A stretch of 64,000 bases of DNA from Bacillota bacterium (GTDB lineage: Bacteria > Bacillota > Clostridia > Lachnospirales > Lachnospiraceae). The notes under the pieces were generated by a model. It saw nothing but the letters and a program-made list of their open reading frames with translations. It ran no database searches and was not told the DNA's origin. The stretch lies in assembly GCA_023409535.1 (NCBI GenBank), contig JAEYGZ010000032.1:1-64000 (forward strand), in the 5' to 3' direction. Numbering within the stretch: position 1 is the first letter of the stretch; the number at the start of each line of letters is the position of its first letter. Positions 52,971 to 61,921 of the stretch are shown here, in pieces. Both the position numbers and the translations under genes were made by a program.

Positions 52971-53492
52971 ATGAGAATCTATATTGTTGGTGCGGTATCC
53001 AGCGGCAAATCTACGTTTGGCAGACAGCTGTCAGCAAAATTGCAAATTCCTTACCAATCCCTTGATGAACTGGTACATATTCCGGATAAGTCAGAACCCT
53101 CGGGAAATCGTAAAAGATCTCTTGAAGAACGTTATGCCATGTTTGCTTCCATCCTAAGCCGGAAGGATTGGATTATGGAGGATGTGGGAAGGCCTTGTTT
53201 TGCAGAGGCACAAAAAGAGGCGGATCTCATTCTTCTGCTGGAACTTCCTGCAAGGATAAGGAGATTTCGTATCATAAAGCGCTGGATAAAGCAGCGGCTT
53301 AGAATAGAACGGTGCATCTATAAGCCAACATTTAAGATGCTTAGAAACATGCTGCAATGGTCAAAGGATTATGATACGGGGAAAGATAACCTAAAAGACA
53401 GGATTGCTCTATATAAAGAAAAGATTATCATACTAAGAAACAATAAGGATATCAGCAAATTTCTGATTAATATTTCAAAAGACCTGACTTGA
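52971..53492 (+). CDS. P-loop kinase-like protein related to FlaR/DNA topology modulators
   Basis: 173 residues. The P-loop is VGAVSSGKSTFGRQLS, followed by SLDELVHIPDK and, after a segment WIMEDVGRPC, an Arg-rich lid region RIRRFRIIKRWIKQRLRI. This matches the FlaR/topology-modulation group of small P-loop proteins. AAGGATGAAA precedes the ATG weakly. It lies 93 bases after its relative and presumably in the same transcript. The acceptor is unknown. Confidence 0.7.
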   Translation: MRIYIVGAVSSGKSTFGRQLSAKLQIPYQSLDELVHIPDKSEPSGNRKRSLEERYAMFASILSRKDWIMEDVGRPCFAEAQKEADLILLLELPARIRRFRIIKRWIKQRLRIERCIYKPTFKMLRNMLQWSKDYDTGKDNLKDRIALYKEKIIILRNNKDISKFLINISKDLT

Positions 53493-53526
53493 GGTGCTAT
53501 TTGTTTTTTCCATTGTAAAATCGCAG

Positions 53527-53928
53527 CTACTGTCGCTTTGAGAAGAGATATTTTCGCCATCGGAGATATACCAGCCTATTTTTTTTAGACATTATAAGTG
53601 GAATTTTTGAAACAAGAATAATGCAAAACAGTATAGACAATCCCGATAATGTAATGGTTATAGGTATTAGCCCACGGATAGTAGTGAATGTATTGATAAT
53701 AAAAATACAAAAAGATAACGAGGACACACATAAGACGAGTATGGAATCAATACAAATTAATCGAGAAACATCAATTTGTTTTTTTTCTTCGTCTGTTAAT
53801 TTCCCGTAATAAGGAAGTCTGCGTGGATCCTTTTTTATCGCTAAAGTGACGACGCCGAAGTAAAAAAAATAGATGGTTAAAAACGCAGGAAAATAGGACA
53901 ATGAAGACAATACAACCAATGCATACAT
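53527..53928 (-). CDS. Small membrane protein, DUF3784-like
   Basis: 133 residues with three hydrophobic helices (about 5-30, 58-80 and 88-112) and a basic C-terminus. Between the first two helices is LPYYGKLTDEEKKQIDVSRL, which resembles the LT-x-E-E-K-K signature of DUF3784-type membrane proteins. AAGGAG precedes the ATG at 53928. It is convergent with the P-loop kinase. No function is known. Confidence 0.65.
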   Translation of the reverse strand: MYALVVLSSLSYFPAFLTIYFFYFGVVTLAIKKDPRRLPYYGKLTDEEKKQIDVSRLICIDSILVLCVSSLSFCIFIINTFTTIRGLIPITITLSGLSILFCIILVSKIPLIMSKKNRLVYLRWRKYLFSKRQ

Positions 53929-54009
53929 TCTACATACTCCTTTTTAAGGAAAAGATTAAAGTAGTTGTTAAAAGTTGTTCAAGCCACCCCGGGCGTTGCC
54001 CGCAAGATA

Positions 54010-54186
54010 TCAGCACATTGGACTGTTTTCCTCTCCGCTACTCTTGGTATGATTCTTTAATTGATATTTATATAACTGTTCTAGTACCCGAGTATCACCT
54101 TTGTGTTCAATCAGAATTGTAGGTAGGTCAATACTCCTTACTGAATTATCTCTATATGTTTTAGTAGCTATTTGTACATGTCTCAT
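54010..54186 (-). CDS. Short minus-strand frame, possible recombinase debris
   Basis: 58 codons. The frame reads IATKTYRDNSVRSIDLP near its start, which recalls the TKT-x-x-SxR-x-I-x-LP segment of tyrosine recombinases, then becomes undistinguished. There is no ribosome binding site and no catalytic Arg-His-Arg-Tyr set. If real, it is a fragment. The rest of 53929-54535 holds no supported gene. Confidence 0.3.
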   Translation of the reverse strand: MRHVQIATKTYRDNSVRSIDLPTILIEHKGDTRVLEQLYKYQLKNHTKSSGEENSPMC

Positions 54187-54264
54187 TGTTATACCATCTA
54201 TACATAAACTGTAGTTAGATTATAGTATGAATTTTACCATATATAGTATTTATTAACAATACAG

Positions 54265-54300
54265 AAAAAGATACTATATCGTTAAAAATAGTATCTTTTT
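54265..54300. terminator. Bidirectional terminator-like hairpin
   Basis: Perfect 12-bp arms (54265-54276 and 54289-54300) have A-runs on the left and T-runs on the right, so either strand could terminate here. Confidence 0.7.
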
Positions 54301-54535
54301 TAGTAGTTTAATTATATGATTTTTACCTTATATAAGTCAGCTTCTCTTCCTTTTCTGAATTATCTCCGATAATAACTCCAGCTGCCTTTTTATTTAAGCC
54401 AATACACATCAGCATTTACAGGGTTGGAACCAATCGCAACTGACAGTTTCCATAGTTCCATGCGTCATTGATAGACTTATTTTTGTCTTGTATTTTATAC
54501 TGAAGCTACAAACTATATCATAGGAGGTAATTAAG

Positions 54536-54917
54536 ATGGACTTATCTGGATAATATCGTTAAATTAGCTGCGGTATTTGAAATAAGCACAGATTATTTTT
54601 TGCATTCAAGTACAACGGACGAACTGATTTTAAAGACGTCTGTGCTGGAAAGGCAACAGAAATACATATTGCTCCAACAGGCGCGTACTCAGAAACAGCA
54701 ATTTTTAATTATCAGCATCCTGCTGGCGGTTTTTATCATTTTAATTGTATTTATAGTCGGAAAATATGTCATGTTTCCCGACTATGGGAAAGGATACGGG
54801 AAGTTTGGAAAAACTGTCATTATATACGGCGGTAGTCTTGCAATAATCGCAGTTACTGTCTTTCTTAATTGGCGGTTTAGAATAAAGCAAAATAAATCTA
54901 TTGATATGTGTCAATAA
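54536..54917 (+). pseudogene. XRE-type regulator with a deleted helix-turn-helix
   Basis: A good start (TAGGAGG and ATG at 54536) reads only four residues before a stop. In the adjacent frame the sequence continues as LDNIVKLAAVFEISTDYFLH, the last helix and hinge of an XRE/HTH_3 domain. A linker and a C-terminal part with two hydrophobic helices (LIISILLAVFIILIVFIVGK and VIIYGGSLAIIAVTVFL) follow to 54917. About 50 codons of the DNA-binding domain have been deleted at the start. The remaining frame could still be translated from 54600 but has no site. Originally a membrane-linked regulator. Confidence 0.75.
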
Positions 54918-54973
54918 GGATACCCTGCCGGTATAATGATGAAATTATTTAAAAATATCTTTAATTTTAAAGT

Positions 54974-55028
54974 GGGGGTGCGGATGACCTCCTTGACTTG
55001 TGAAGTCCAGGATTTCGTCCGCACCCCC
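54974..55028. repeat. Long GC-rich inverted repeat
   Basis: Outer arms of 14 bp (54974-54987 with 55015-55028, one G-U) surround an inner GACTT-GTG-AAGTC hairpin. No T-run follows. It lies between the XRE remnant and the MerR gene in AT-rich surroundings. Confidence 0.7.
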
Positions 55029-55127
55029 CAATCAAGAATTTACTTTTTCATTTTACAAAGTTTTTGAAATTATATATTGACTCTCACGCCGCGTAACCCT
55101 TTAGGATTAAGAGGAAAGGAGGCAGTT

Positions 55128-55967
55128 ATGAAGACAGTAAAAGAAGTATCCGGGCTTACAGGGGTAAGTATAAGGACGTTAAGATACTATGATGAAATTG
55201 GATTATTAAAGCCTGCGAAGCTTTCGGATGCAGGTTACAGACTCTATGATAACAAAGCCATAGAGCGCCTGCAGCAAATTATGTTTTTCAGCGAATTAGA
55301 GCTTCCGTTGGCTGACATCAAGATGATTCTGGAAAATCCTGATTATAATAGGGAGCAAGTCTTATCAGCACAAAAGGCTTTGCTGGAAAACAAACGTAAC
55401 CACTTAAATGGGATTATCGAACTGATAACTGATGTGATGAAGGGAGTTAATACAATGAGTTTTGAAGCATTTAATCAGGATGATATACAAAAAATGTTAG
55501 ACCATATGCTGAAATGTATGCCAAAAGAAACCTTTGAGGAACAAGTAAAAAAATATGGCAGTGAAGAAAAGTACCGTGAATATTTGGCGGCCGGTTACAA
55601 AAACGAAAAAGCTGTAACAGAAGTGATTAAATGGTATGGCAGCAAAGAAAAAGCTGTTGAAGCAGTCTTACAGGCTACAGGAAATAAAGAAGAATTTACG
55701 CCGCATCAAGTTGAAAATGAGAAAATCTACAGGCAGCTCGTACAGGCAAAAGAAACAGGAAATACCGTTTTAGAAAAAGAAGCAATTGCAAAACTTGCAG
55801 AAGTTTACAAGGCTATGTTTCATTTGGACAACGCAAGAGCCATACTTTTGGATTTGGCCAAAGAATATCAGCAAGGTGATAAATTAGCGCAAGCCATTGA
55901 CAGTATATATGGAAATGAAAGTGCTGAATACATAGCACAGGCAATCCAAAATTATTATGGTGAGTAG
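55128..55967 (+). CDS. MerR-family regulator with a long helical C-terminal domain
   Basis: 279 residues from the ATG at 55128 behind AAAGGAGG. The MerR winged helix is at 1-70: KEVSGLTGVSIRTLRYYDEIGLL and AGYRLYDNKAIERLQQI, followed by a dimerisation helix. The C-terminal 170 residues are mostly helical, with a short repeat of the type KYGSEEKYREYLA / WYGSKEKAVEAVL, and do not match a ligand domain I can name. MerR proteins twist a stretched promoter when the ligand binds. No divergent target gene is next to it. Confidence 0.88.
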   Translation: MKTVKEVSGLTGVSIRTLRYYDEIGLLKPAKLSDAGYRLYDNKAIERLQQIMFFSELELPLADIKMILENPDYNREQVLSAQKALLENKRNHLNGIIELITDVMKGVNTMSFEAFNQDDIQKMLDHMLKCMPKETFEEQVKKYGSEEKYREYLAAGYKNEKAVTEVIKWYGSKEKAVEAVLQATGNKEEFTPHQVENEKIYRQLVQAKETGNTVLEKEAIAKLAEVYKAMFHLDNARAILLDLAKEYQQGDKLAQAIDSIYGNESAEYIAQAIQNYYGE

Positions 55968-56108
55968 CAGGACGGGCAAAGGCGAAGTTTGGATATTTTG
56001 CACTATTACGCTTGGCAGATAATGGAGTTTCGTGGTATGCTATCTGTATCCGTATTAACGGAACCGGGATAGAGTTTGAACAGTCAGCCGGTGCAGGAAG
56101 GAGAGCTT

Positions 56109-57110
56109 ATGAAAGTATATTTTAACAGTAATTATTGGGGAAAGCACACACGCGAACATGCCGGAAATGAGATTCCTGTGAATAGGGATTTCCTATGGGC
56201 AGACCGTTTATGGCGCATTCCGGCTGTTTATTCCTGCGCTAAGGGACTGGTTGTTGATCTTTGTGTAAAGGTTCCAAGTGAAAAAATCGAAGCTTTTATA
56301 AAGCGATGGAATATTGACCAAGGAATATCTGAGCTTACTCTGGAAGAGCATGAACAGCTGGATAGGGAGAATCCGCTTGAAATTGATTTTGATTTGGAAG
56401 TCAGCATAAACGGTAAGGAATCCAGGAAATCAAGGGGCTGTGCCATAAGCTGGATTCCTTATGATGGGATGAGAGAACAAAATGAAGACATTCAGGAAGA
56501 ATTAATGAATTATTATGCTTGTGACCGAAGCTTCGGCTGGAGATTCATACGAGCCTATTTTCCGTGGAACACGGTCAGAAAACCTAAGCTGAAGACCATT
56601 TCATTCCTGTTTAAGGAACGGCCGGCAGAATATCAGGGGGAGCATTTCGTTACGGAAGACTTTAAGGAGGAAATGCGGGAAATTGAATTCACACATCCTG
56701 TGAGCAAGCAGAAGCATAAATTATTATTACTTCAATGTGAAGGAAATACAATACCGGAAGAATCCCTCCGTTTAAGAGAAGACATGTATATGCCGGATAC
56801 TTATAAAGCGCTAACCTACAGTGTCATACCGGATCTGCCCCAGAGAGAATTTCAGATCAGGGATTGTGCAAGAGGTGATAAGCCCAGGATCAAGGAAAAT
56901 TCAACTGCTTCTAGCGGCTTCTCAAGCGTCGGTATCATAGGTGGTGCAGATGGAGTGTCAGCAATCTTCATAGCAGGAAAAGCTTCGAATGATCAAAAGA
57001 AATATGCTGCCTGTTCCTCCTTGTATTTTGACCCGGTACCCAAGGTGGAATGGCGGATGGTCTTTTATGTGAAGGAGAACGAAGATATCTATCAGGAGAT
57101 TGTTTTTTAG
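56109..57110 (+). CDS. Conserved hypothetical protein with a GGADG motif
   Basis: 333 residues from the ATG at 56109, preceded by GGAAGGAGAG. No signal peptide or membrane helix. Near the C-terminus SSVGIIGGADGVSAIFIAGK matches a short motif, GGADGPTSIF-type, that also occurs in the beta subunit of sodium-pumping decarboxylases. Here it sits in an otherwise soluble, beta-rich protein. The motif also turns up in unrelated Clostridia hypotheticals, by my recollection. Function unknown. It lies between the MerR gene and a HAD phosphatase. Confidence 0.55.
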   Translation: MKVYFNSNYWGKHTREHAGNEIPVNRDFLWADRLWRIPAVYSCAKGLVVDLCVKVPSEKIEAFIKRWNIDQGISELTLEEHEQLDRENPLEIDFDLEVSINGKESRKSRGCAISWIPYDGMREQNEDIQEELMNYYACDRSFGWRFIRAYFPWNTVRKPKLKTISFLFKERPAEYQGEHFVTEDFKEEMREIEFTHPVSKQKHKLLLLQCEGNTIPEESLRLREDMYMPDTYKALTYSVIPDLPQREFQIRDCARGDKPRIKENSTASSGFSSVGIIGGADGVSAIFIAGKASNDQKKYAACSSLYFDPVPKVEWRMVFYVKENEDIYQEIVF

Positions 57111-57203
57111 CTGAGCAACTGAATAGCAACTGAATTATATTAAGAGGGAAGCAATGATCTGATATGTTAAAATACACAAAGCGATTGCTAAGGGAGTGAC
57201 AAG

Positions 57204-57818
57204 ATGTATAAGCACATGATATGGGATTTTGACGGAACCTTATTTGATACTTACCCGGTAATTACGGAGTCATTTCGTCTGGAGCTTGAAGCCCGGGGCT
57301 ATCGCGAGCCTTATGATGAAATTCTGAACTATACAAAGAGGTCAATGACCGATGCATGCGACCACTATATAGAGAAATATCATCTTCAGCCGGACTTCTT
57401 TAACCGCTATAAAGAGCGCTGCCACGAGATGGAACGCAGGATGTGCAGGCCCTATGACGGAATGAGTGATTTGTGCAAATACATCTATGACTCCGGAGGA
57501 ATGAATTATCTGTATACCCACCGAAGCGATACGGCCCTGGTATATCTTAAGGATCAGGGTCTGTATCAATATTTTAAGGACTTTATTACATCAGGGAGTG
57601 GATTTGAACGTAAGCCAAGTCCGGAAGCACTTCTGTATTTGATAGATAAACATAGCATGAAGCCGGAGGAGGCCATCATGATGGGTGACAGAGAGATAGA
57701 TATTCTGGCCGCTAAAAATGCAGGCATTCGCTCATGCTTCTTCTCGGAGCTTGGGGAAGTATGTGAAATTGCTGATTACAATGTAAAGACGGCCCGGGAG
57801 ATTTACTCTATTCTTTGA
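57204..57818 (+). CDS. HAD-superfamily phosphatase, phosphoglycolate-phosphatase-like
   Basis: 204 residues. Motif I is DFDGTLFDTYP with the nucleophile Asp and the general-acid Asp two residues on. The helical cap follows. Motif II is YLYTHRSD, motif III is around ERKPSPEALLY, and motif IV is MMGDREIDILAAKNAG with the metal-binding Asps. Typical of small-molecule phosphatases of the PGP/beta-PGM group. AAGGGAG is placed before the ATG. Confidence 0.9.
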   Translation: MYKHMIWDFDGTLFDTYPVITESFRLELEARGYREPYDEILNYTKRSMTDACDHYIEKYHLQPDFFNRYKERCHEMERRMCRPYDGMSDLCKYIYDSGGMNYLYTHRSDTALVYLKDQGLYQYFKDFITSGSGFERKPSPEALLYLIDKHSMKPEEAIMMGDREIDILAAKNAGIRSCFFSELGEVCEIADYNVKTAREIYSIL

Positions 57819-57972
57819 ACTTTGTGTTAACATTATAAGATATGGGCCTGGTTTAACAAAAGATTAAAGATAACTCTCTTCAACTGACATGCGAAAGAAT
57901 TCGCATATTACGTTATAGGTTTCACTGTTTAGATATAGTAACATTATATCATCAAGTTCAGGAGGGTTTGCT

Positions 57973-59085
57973 ATGTCAACAGTTAAGCTTAAAGTTGCAG
58001 AATTACGAAAAGAAAAAGGAATAGGCCAGCAGGAGCTGGCAGATGTTTTAGGGGTATCCTTTCAATCAGTCAGTAAATGGGAGACCGGAGCTACGATGCC
58101 GGATATTGCATTATTACCCGACATAGCTGAGTATTTCAAGGTTTCGGTAGATGAGCTATTGGGATTAAAGCCTTTGCATCAGCAGGAATACATACCGAGT
58201 AATACAGATAATCATGATACCTCCAACGGTAAGGAAAACAACGTGTATAAGAACAGAAAATACTTCTGGAATGACGATTACCTGGAGTTTCTTGTGAAAT
58301 ATGTCTGGAAAGTCGATACGATGGCAGATCTTATTGAATTCCGATGCTGTGATGGGTATTTAGGACAGCAACTGCTTGAAATTTTACCTAAGGGGAGCAC
58401 CTATACAGGAATAGATAACAAGTATTTTGCGGAAAAGGCGAAGTGTAGATTTCAAAATGCCGGTTATGGTACGAAATTTATCCCGTCAGATATTTATTCC
58501 TTTGAATCGGATCGGGAATATGATATAGCGATTATACAGGCCGGTTTGCGGCATATGAACAGACCGGTGGAAGTATTGAAGAAGATGATAGCATCTGTGA
58601 AAAAGGGCGGACTTATCATTTGTATCGATGTTAACAGAGAATTTGAGAATGACGGATTATACATAGATGACCTGGATTATAATTACCTTTGCACCGCCTT
58701 TGATTTTCATAAGACATGGAAGGAAGAGCTGGAGAAGGAAGGCAGGGATTATGCAATTGGAATGAGGCTGCCGTTTTATATGCGGCAATTAGGCTTACAT
58801 GAGGTTGATATTCGCATGAATGACAGAGTCCTGTTTATAAATCCGGATCGGACGGATTATGATCAGGCGGTACAGGATTTTATTGAAATTCATGGATGGG
58901 ATAAATCCTACAGTATCTCCAATTGTGAAAATACAATTGAATACTTTATGAACCGGGGCGTGGACAGGAGCCAGGCGGAAGATTATATTCGGATGCAGGC
59001 TTCGATTGCGGAGTACTTTAAAAAGAAGAAAGATAAGTCCCTGTTAAAGATGCAGGGATTATTAATATCCTTCGGAAGAAAATGA
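57973..59085 (+). CDS. Fusion of XRE DNA-binding domain and SAM methyltransferase
   Basis: 370 residues. Residues 1-70 are a standard XRE domain: LRKEKGIGQQELADVLGVSFQSVSKWETG and YFKVSVDELLGL. After a 30-residue linker there is a Rossmann methyltransferase, from LIEFRCCDGYLGQQLLEILP, the SAM loop (Cys-Cys-Asp-Gly-Tyr-Leu-Gly in place of GxGxG), through YTGIDNKYF and DIAIIQAGLRHM. The GxGxG loop is thus unusual. The fusion suggests a regulator whose activity depends on SAM or on a methylation substrate. AGGAGGG precedes the ATG. The neighbours downstream are an adenosine deaminase-like protein and other enzymes in the same direction with small gaps, so it may control that set. Confidence 0.82.
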   Translation: MSTVKLKVAELRKEKGIGQQELADVLGVSFQSVSKWETGATMPDIALLPDIAEYFKVSVDELLGLKPLHQQEYIPSNTDNHDTSNGKENNVYKNRKYFWNDDYLEFLVKYVWKVDTMADLIEFRCCDGYLGQQLLEILPKGSTYTGIDNKYFAEKAKCRFQNAGYGTKFIPSDIYSFESDREYDIAIIQAGLRHMNRPVEVLKKMIASVKKGGLIICIDVNREFENDGLYIDDLDYNYLCTAFDFHKTWKEELEKEGRDYAIGMRLPFYMRQLGLHEVDIRMNDRVLFINPDRTDYDQAVQDFIEIHGWDKSYSISNCENTIEYFMNRGVDRSQAEDYIRMQASIAEYFKKKKDKSLLKMQGLLISFGRK

Positions 59086-59121
59086 CAAGTTGTTGCTGAC
59101 AATTCAGAGGAGGGCAAAATC

Positions 59122-60078
59122 ATGATCAAAGACAAAACCGGCCGGTTGTTTCAAGAAGCATTAGAAAGTAATTCCTTGGAGTCGTTACGCTGCATACCAA
59201 AAAGCGATCTTCATAATCATGTGGGTCGCGGCGGTTCCATCGGGTATATCGGTAAGTGGGCCGGTGTGAATATTAAGCCGGCAGCAGTGCCGTTTGTTTC
59301 CCTTGGCGAGATGCAGAAATGGTTTGTAGAGAATATCAAGGCGGTATTCCCGGATGGAAATGGTTATCTGAAACGGGTAGAGGCTGCCTTTGCACAGGCA
59401 CAGTATGATAAGATTGCGGTTCTGGCTATGAGCTACGGGCTGGAAGAGATTGATTATATCGGTACCATGGCTGATTTTATGAAGGTTATGGATCAGATGC
59501 ATCACACCTTCGCACCGGATGTGAGCTTTTATCCGGAGCTATCCATAGGAAGAGGCTCCGATCCGGATAAGGTTCTTGCTAAGCTGGATGAAATACTTAG
59601 CTATGATTGGTTTCGATCCCTGGATTTGTGCGGAGATGAATTTGCCGCACCGCCGGAGAGGTATACGAAGGTTTATCGGCGTGCCCGGGACTATGGCCTC
59701 AGGCTGAGAGCACATGTGGGTGAATTCGGAAGTGCCGGCGATGTAAAGCGGACGGTGGAGGTTCTGGAGCTTGATGAGGTACATCACGGTATCCGGGCGG
59801 CAGAAGCCCCGCAGGTTATGAACTGGCTTGCGGATCATCATATACAGCTTAATATCTGTCCAACCAGCAATGTGATGCTGATGAATTCCCCGGGATACCA
59901 TAACTATCAGCTTAGAGCGCTATACGATCATGGCATTAAGGTTACCATTAATACGGATGACATGCTTATATTCAACTCGAGTGTATCAGAAGAATTCCTC
60001 AAGCTTTATCAATCCGGCCTTATGACCATAGAGGAGCTGGAGATTATCAGACAGAACGGTTTAAATACCTATTTATAA
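59122..60078 (+). CDS. Adenosine deaminase family protein
   Basis: 318 residues. The zinc and catalytic ligands of the family are present: SDLHNHVG (two His), LRAHVGEFG (His, Glu), DEVHHGIRA and INTDDML (Asp pair). It lacks the canonical long helical insert, so it may act on another aminated purine or nucleoside. AGGAGGG precedes the ATG. It lies 37 bases after the XRE-methyltransferase gene. Exact substrate unknown. Confidence 0.8.
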   Translation: MIKDKTGRLFQEALESNSLESLRCIPKSDLHNHVGRGGSIGYIGKWAGVNIKPAAVPFVSLGEMQKWFVENIKAVFPDGNGYLKRVEAAFAQAQYDKIAVLAMSYGLEEIDYIGTMADFMKVMDQMHHTFAPDVSFYPELSIGRGSDPDKVLAKLDEILSYDWFRSLDLCGDEFAAPPERYTKVYRRARDYGLRLRAHVGEFGSAGDVKRTVEVLELDEVHHGIRAAEAPQVMNWLADHHIQLNICPTSNVMLMNSPGYHNYQLRALYDHGIKVTINTDDMLIFNSSVSEEFLKLYQSGLMTIEELEIIRQNGLNTYL

Positions 60079-60105
60079 TTTATTTGTGTAAGCAAGGAGA
60101 TTGTT

Positions 60106-60981
60106 ATGCTTCAGGACTTTATTTCATTTATTAATGACAGCGGCTCCAAGGTATATGGCATCGCGGTTTGGCAGGATGGGGCAAAAATAGCGGAGCATCA
60201 TTTTATTCCCGAGGAGAGAAGGAATCTATATTCTGCAACCAAAAGCATTACCTCGACTGCAGTCGGGATAGCAATCCATGAAGGGTATATTCACTTGGAA
60301 GACAGTATTCTGGAATATCTCCGGGACGAAGTTCCTGAGAATACATCTGAGGAGCATCTGGAGCAGCTGAGAAAAGTAACCATTGAGCGTCTGCTGACCA
60401 TGTCGATAGTTGATTATCCCTTTGAGAGGTTAAGCTGTGATAACTGGCTGAGGCATATTCTCAGCATTCCCCTGCCGAATATTGAGCAGAGGAAATTCCG
60501 GTATAATAACTTCACCTCCTATCTGGCAGGTGTGATCGTTGAGAGAGCAGCCGGAACCAGAATGATGGATTATCTGAAGCCGAGGCTCTTTGAGCCTCTT
60601 GGCATATCGGAGGTGGAATGTGCCTATAGCCCGGAGGGATACTATTACGGCTCCACAGGTGTCATGCTTACGGTAAGTGAATTGGCCAGGTTTGGACAGC
60701 TCTATCTTCAGAAGGGTTACGATCAGGGGAAGCAGTTAATCCCTGAGGACTGGGTGGCGCAAGCCACCGCAAAGCAGATCGGGAATAAGGAAGAAGGCTA
60801 TGGGTATTATTTCTGGCGGCAGAAGGAGAACTCTTATTGGGCAAGAGGAAAATGGGGGCAGCTCTGCGCAGTATTTCCCGATAAGAATGCGGTAATCGCG
60901 GTAATGTCCGATCTTCAGGATGAATTGGCTTCTGCGGCTATGAGATTATGTATATGGAATAAGATATATTCAAAGCTCTAG
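60106..60981 (+). CDS. Serine hydrolase of the beta-lactamase/PBP fold, cytoplasmic
   Basis: 291 residues without a signal peptide. The nucleophile motif is Ser43-Ala-Thr-Lys46 in YSATKSITS. The second motif, YNN in FRYNNFTSYLAG, is intact. The third region is ARGKWGQL. It is shorter than the membrane-anchored relative at 8505. It may cleave small amides or esters. AAGGAG precedes the ATG at a good distance, and it follows the deaminase-like gene by 27 bases. Confidence 0.82.
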   Translation: MLQDFISFINDSGSKVYGIAVWQDGAKIAEHHFIPEERRNLYSATKSITSTAVGIAIHEGYIHLEDSILEYLRDEVPENTSEEHLEQLRKVTIERLLTMSIVDYPFERLSCDNWLRHILSIPLPNIEQRKFRYNNFTSYLAGVIVERAAGTRMMDYLKPRLFEPLGISEVECAYSPEGYYYGSTGVMLTVSELARFGQLYLQKGYDQGKQLIPEDWVAQATAKQIGNKEEGYGYYFWRQKENSYWARGKWGQLCAVFPDKNAVIAVMSDLQDELASAAMRLCIWNKIYSKL

Positions 60982-61068
60982 TTAAAAAGCAGACAATGAT
61001 ACAAAATATTTAAAATTACATTCTTATCCGGAGCCCTGAACTATTTGATTATCCAAGGGAGGTATTCC

Positions 61069-61875
61069 ATGTCACCGAATAATATGAATAATCCTGCGAC
61101 AGTGCAGGAGCAGTATTCAACCGGCAATAATCTCAACACACGCAGATCCATTCATGATAAATACAGCACAAATCCAATGGGCTTCGGAAACTGGATTCAT
61201 CAGCAGTACCATTTCTTCGACGGATGTAGAATACTTGAGCTGGGCTGTGGCACCGGTAATGCCTGGGTGGGGAAGCTTACACAGATTGGTAATGGAAGCA
61301 CCCTTGTTTTATCTGATTTATCACAGGGTATGGTGCAAGAGGTTAAGCGCAGGTTTTCCGGTGATACGAAGATATCCTTTGAACAGATTAATTTTGAACA
61401 GATTAATATAGAAGATATTCCGTACGATAATGATACCTTTGATTTTGTCATTGCCAATATGATGTTACATCATGTACCGGATTTGAACAAGGGTTTGTGG
61501 GAGGTCGGCAGAGTCTTAAAGGCCGGCGGAACCTTCTATGGCGCAACCTTTGGTGAGAATGGAATACAGGCGTACCTGACGCAGACATTATCACAATACG
61601 GTATCAGAATAGATATTAATGGGGTATTCACACTTCAGAACGGTAACGGTATTCTTAAAAAATATTTTAACCGCGTTAATAAGACCGAATATATTGACTC
61701 CCTTGAGGTTACGGATACCAATGATTTGCTGGATTATATCTACTCCATGACCTCCATTGGTGATCTTGAAGATGTAAAACGGAAGGAACTGTTCCAATGC
61801 TTTGAAGCGAAGAAGGACAAGAACGGCATTCTTCCTATACCAAAGGAATATGGAATGTTTATCGCGATGAAATAA
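61069..61875 (+). CDS. SAM-dependent methyltransferase (Methyltransf_11/25 type)
   Basis: 268 residues from the ATG at 61069, with AAGGGAGG 6 bases upstream; the longer frame has no site. The SAM loop is ILELGCGTGNAWVG, the acidic residue lies in LVLSDLSQGM, and later strands are FDFVIANMMLHHVPD and GGTFYGATFGENG. It follows the serine hydrolase by 87 bases and leads to a radical SAM gene 46 bases on. The acceptor is unknown. Confidence 0.88.
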   Translation: MSPNNMNNPATVQEQYSTGNNLNTRRSIHDKYSTNPMGFGNWIHQQYHFFDGCRILELGCGTGNAWVGKLTQIGNGSTLVLSDLSQGMVQEVKRRFSGDTKISFEQINFEQINIEDIPYDNDTFDFVIANMMLHHVPDLNKGLWEVGRVLKAGGTFYGATFGENGIQAYLTQTLSQYGIRIDINGVFTLQNGNGILKKYFNRVNKTEYIDSLEVTDTNDLLDYIYSMTSIGDLEDVKRKELFQCFEAKKDKNGILPIPKEYGMFIAMK

Positions 61876-61921
61876 CAATTTATGAAAGATAACAATACAA
61901 ATCAGCGATTGGAGAAGCGAT

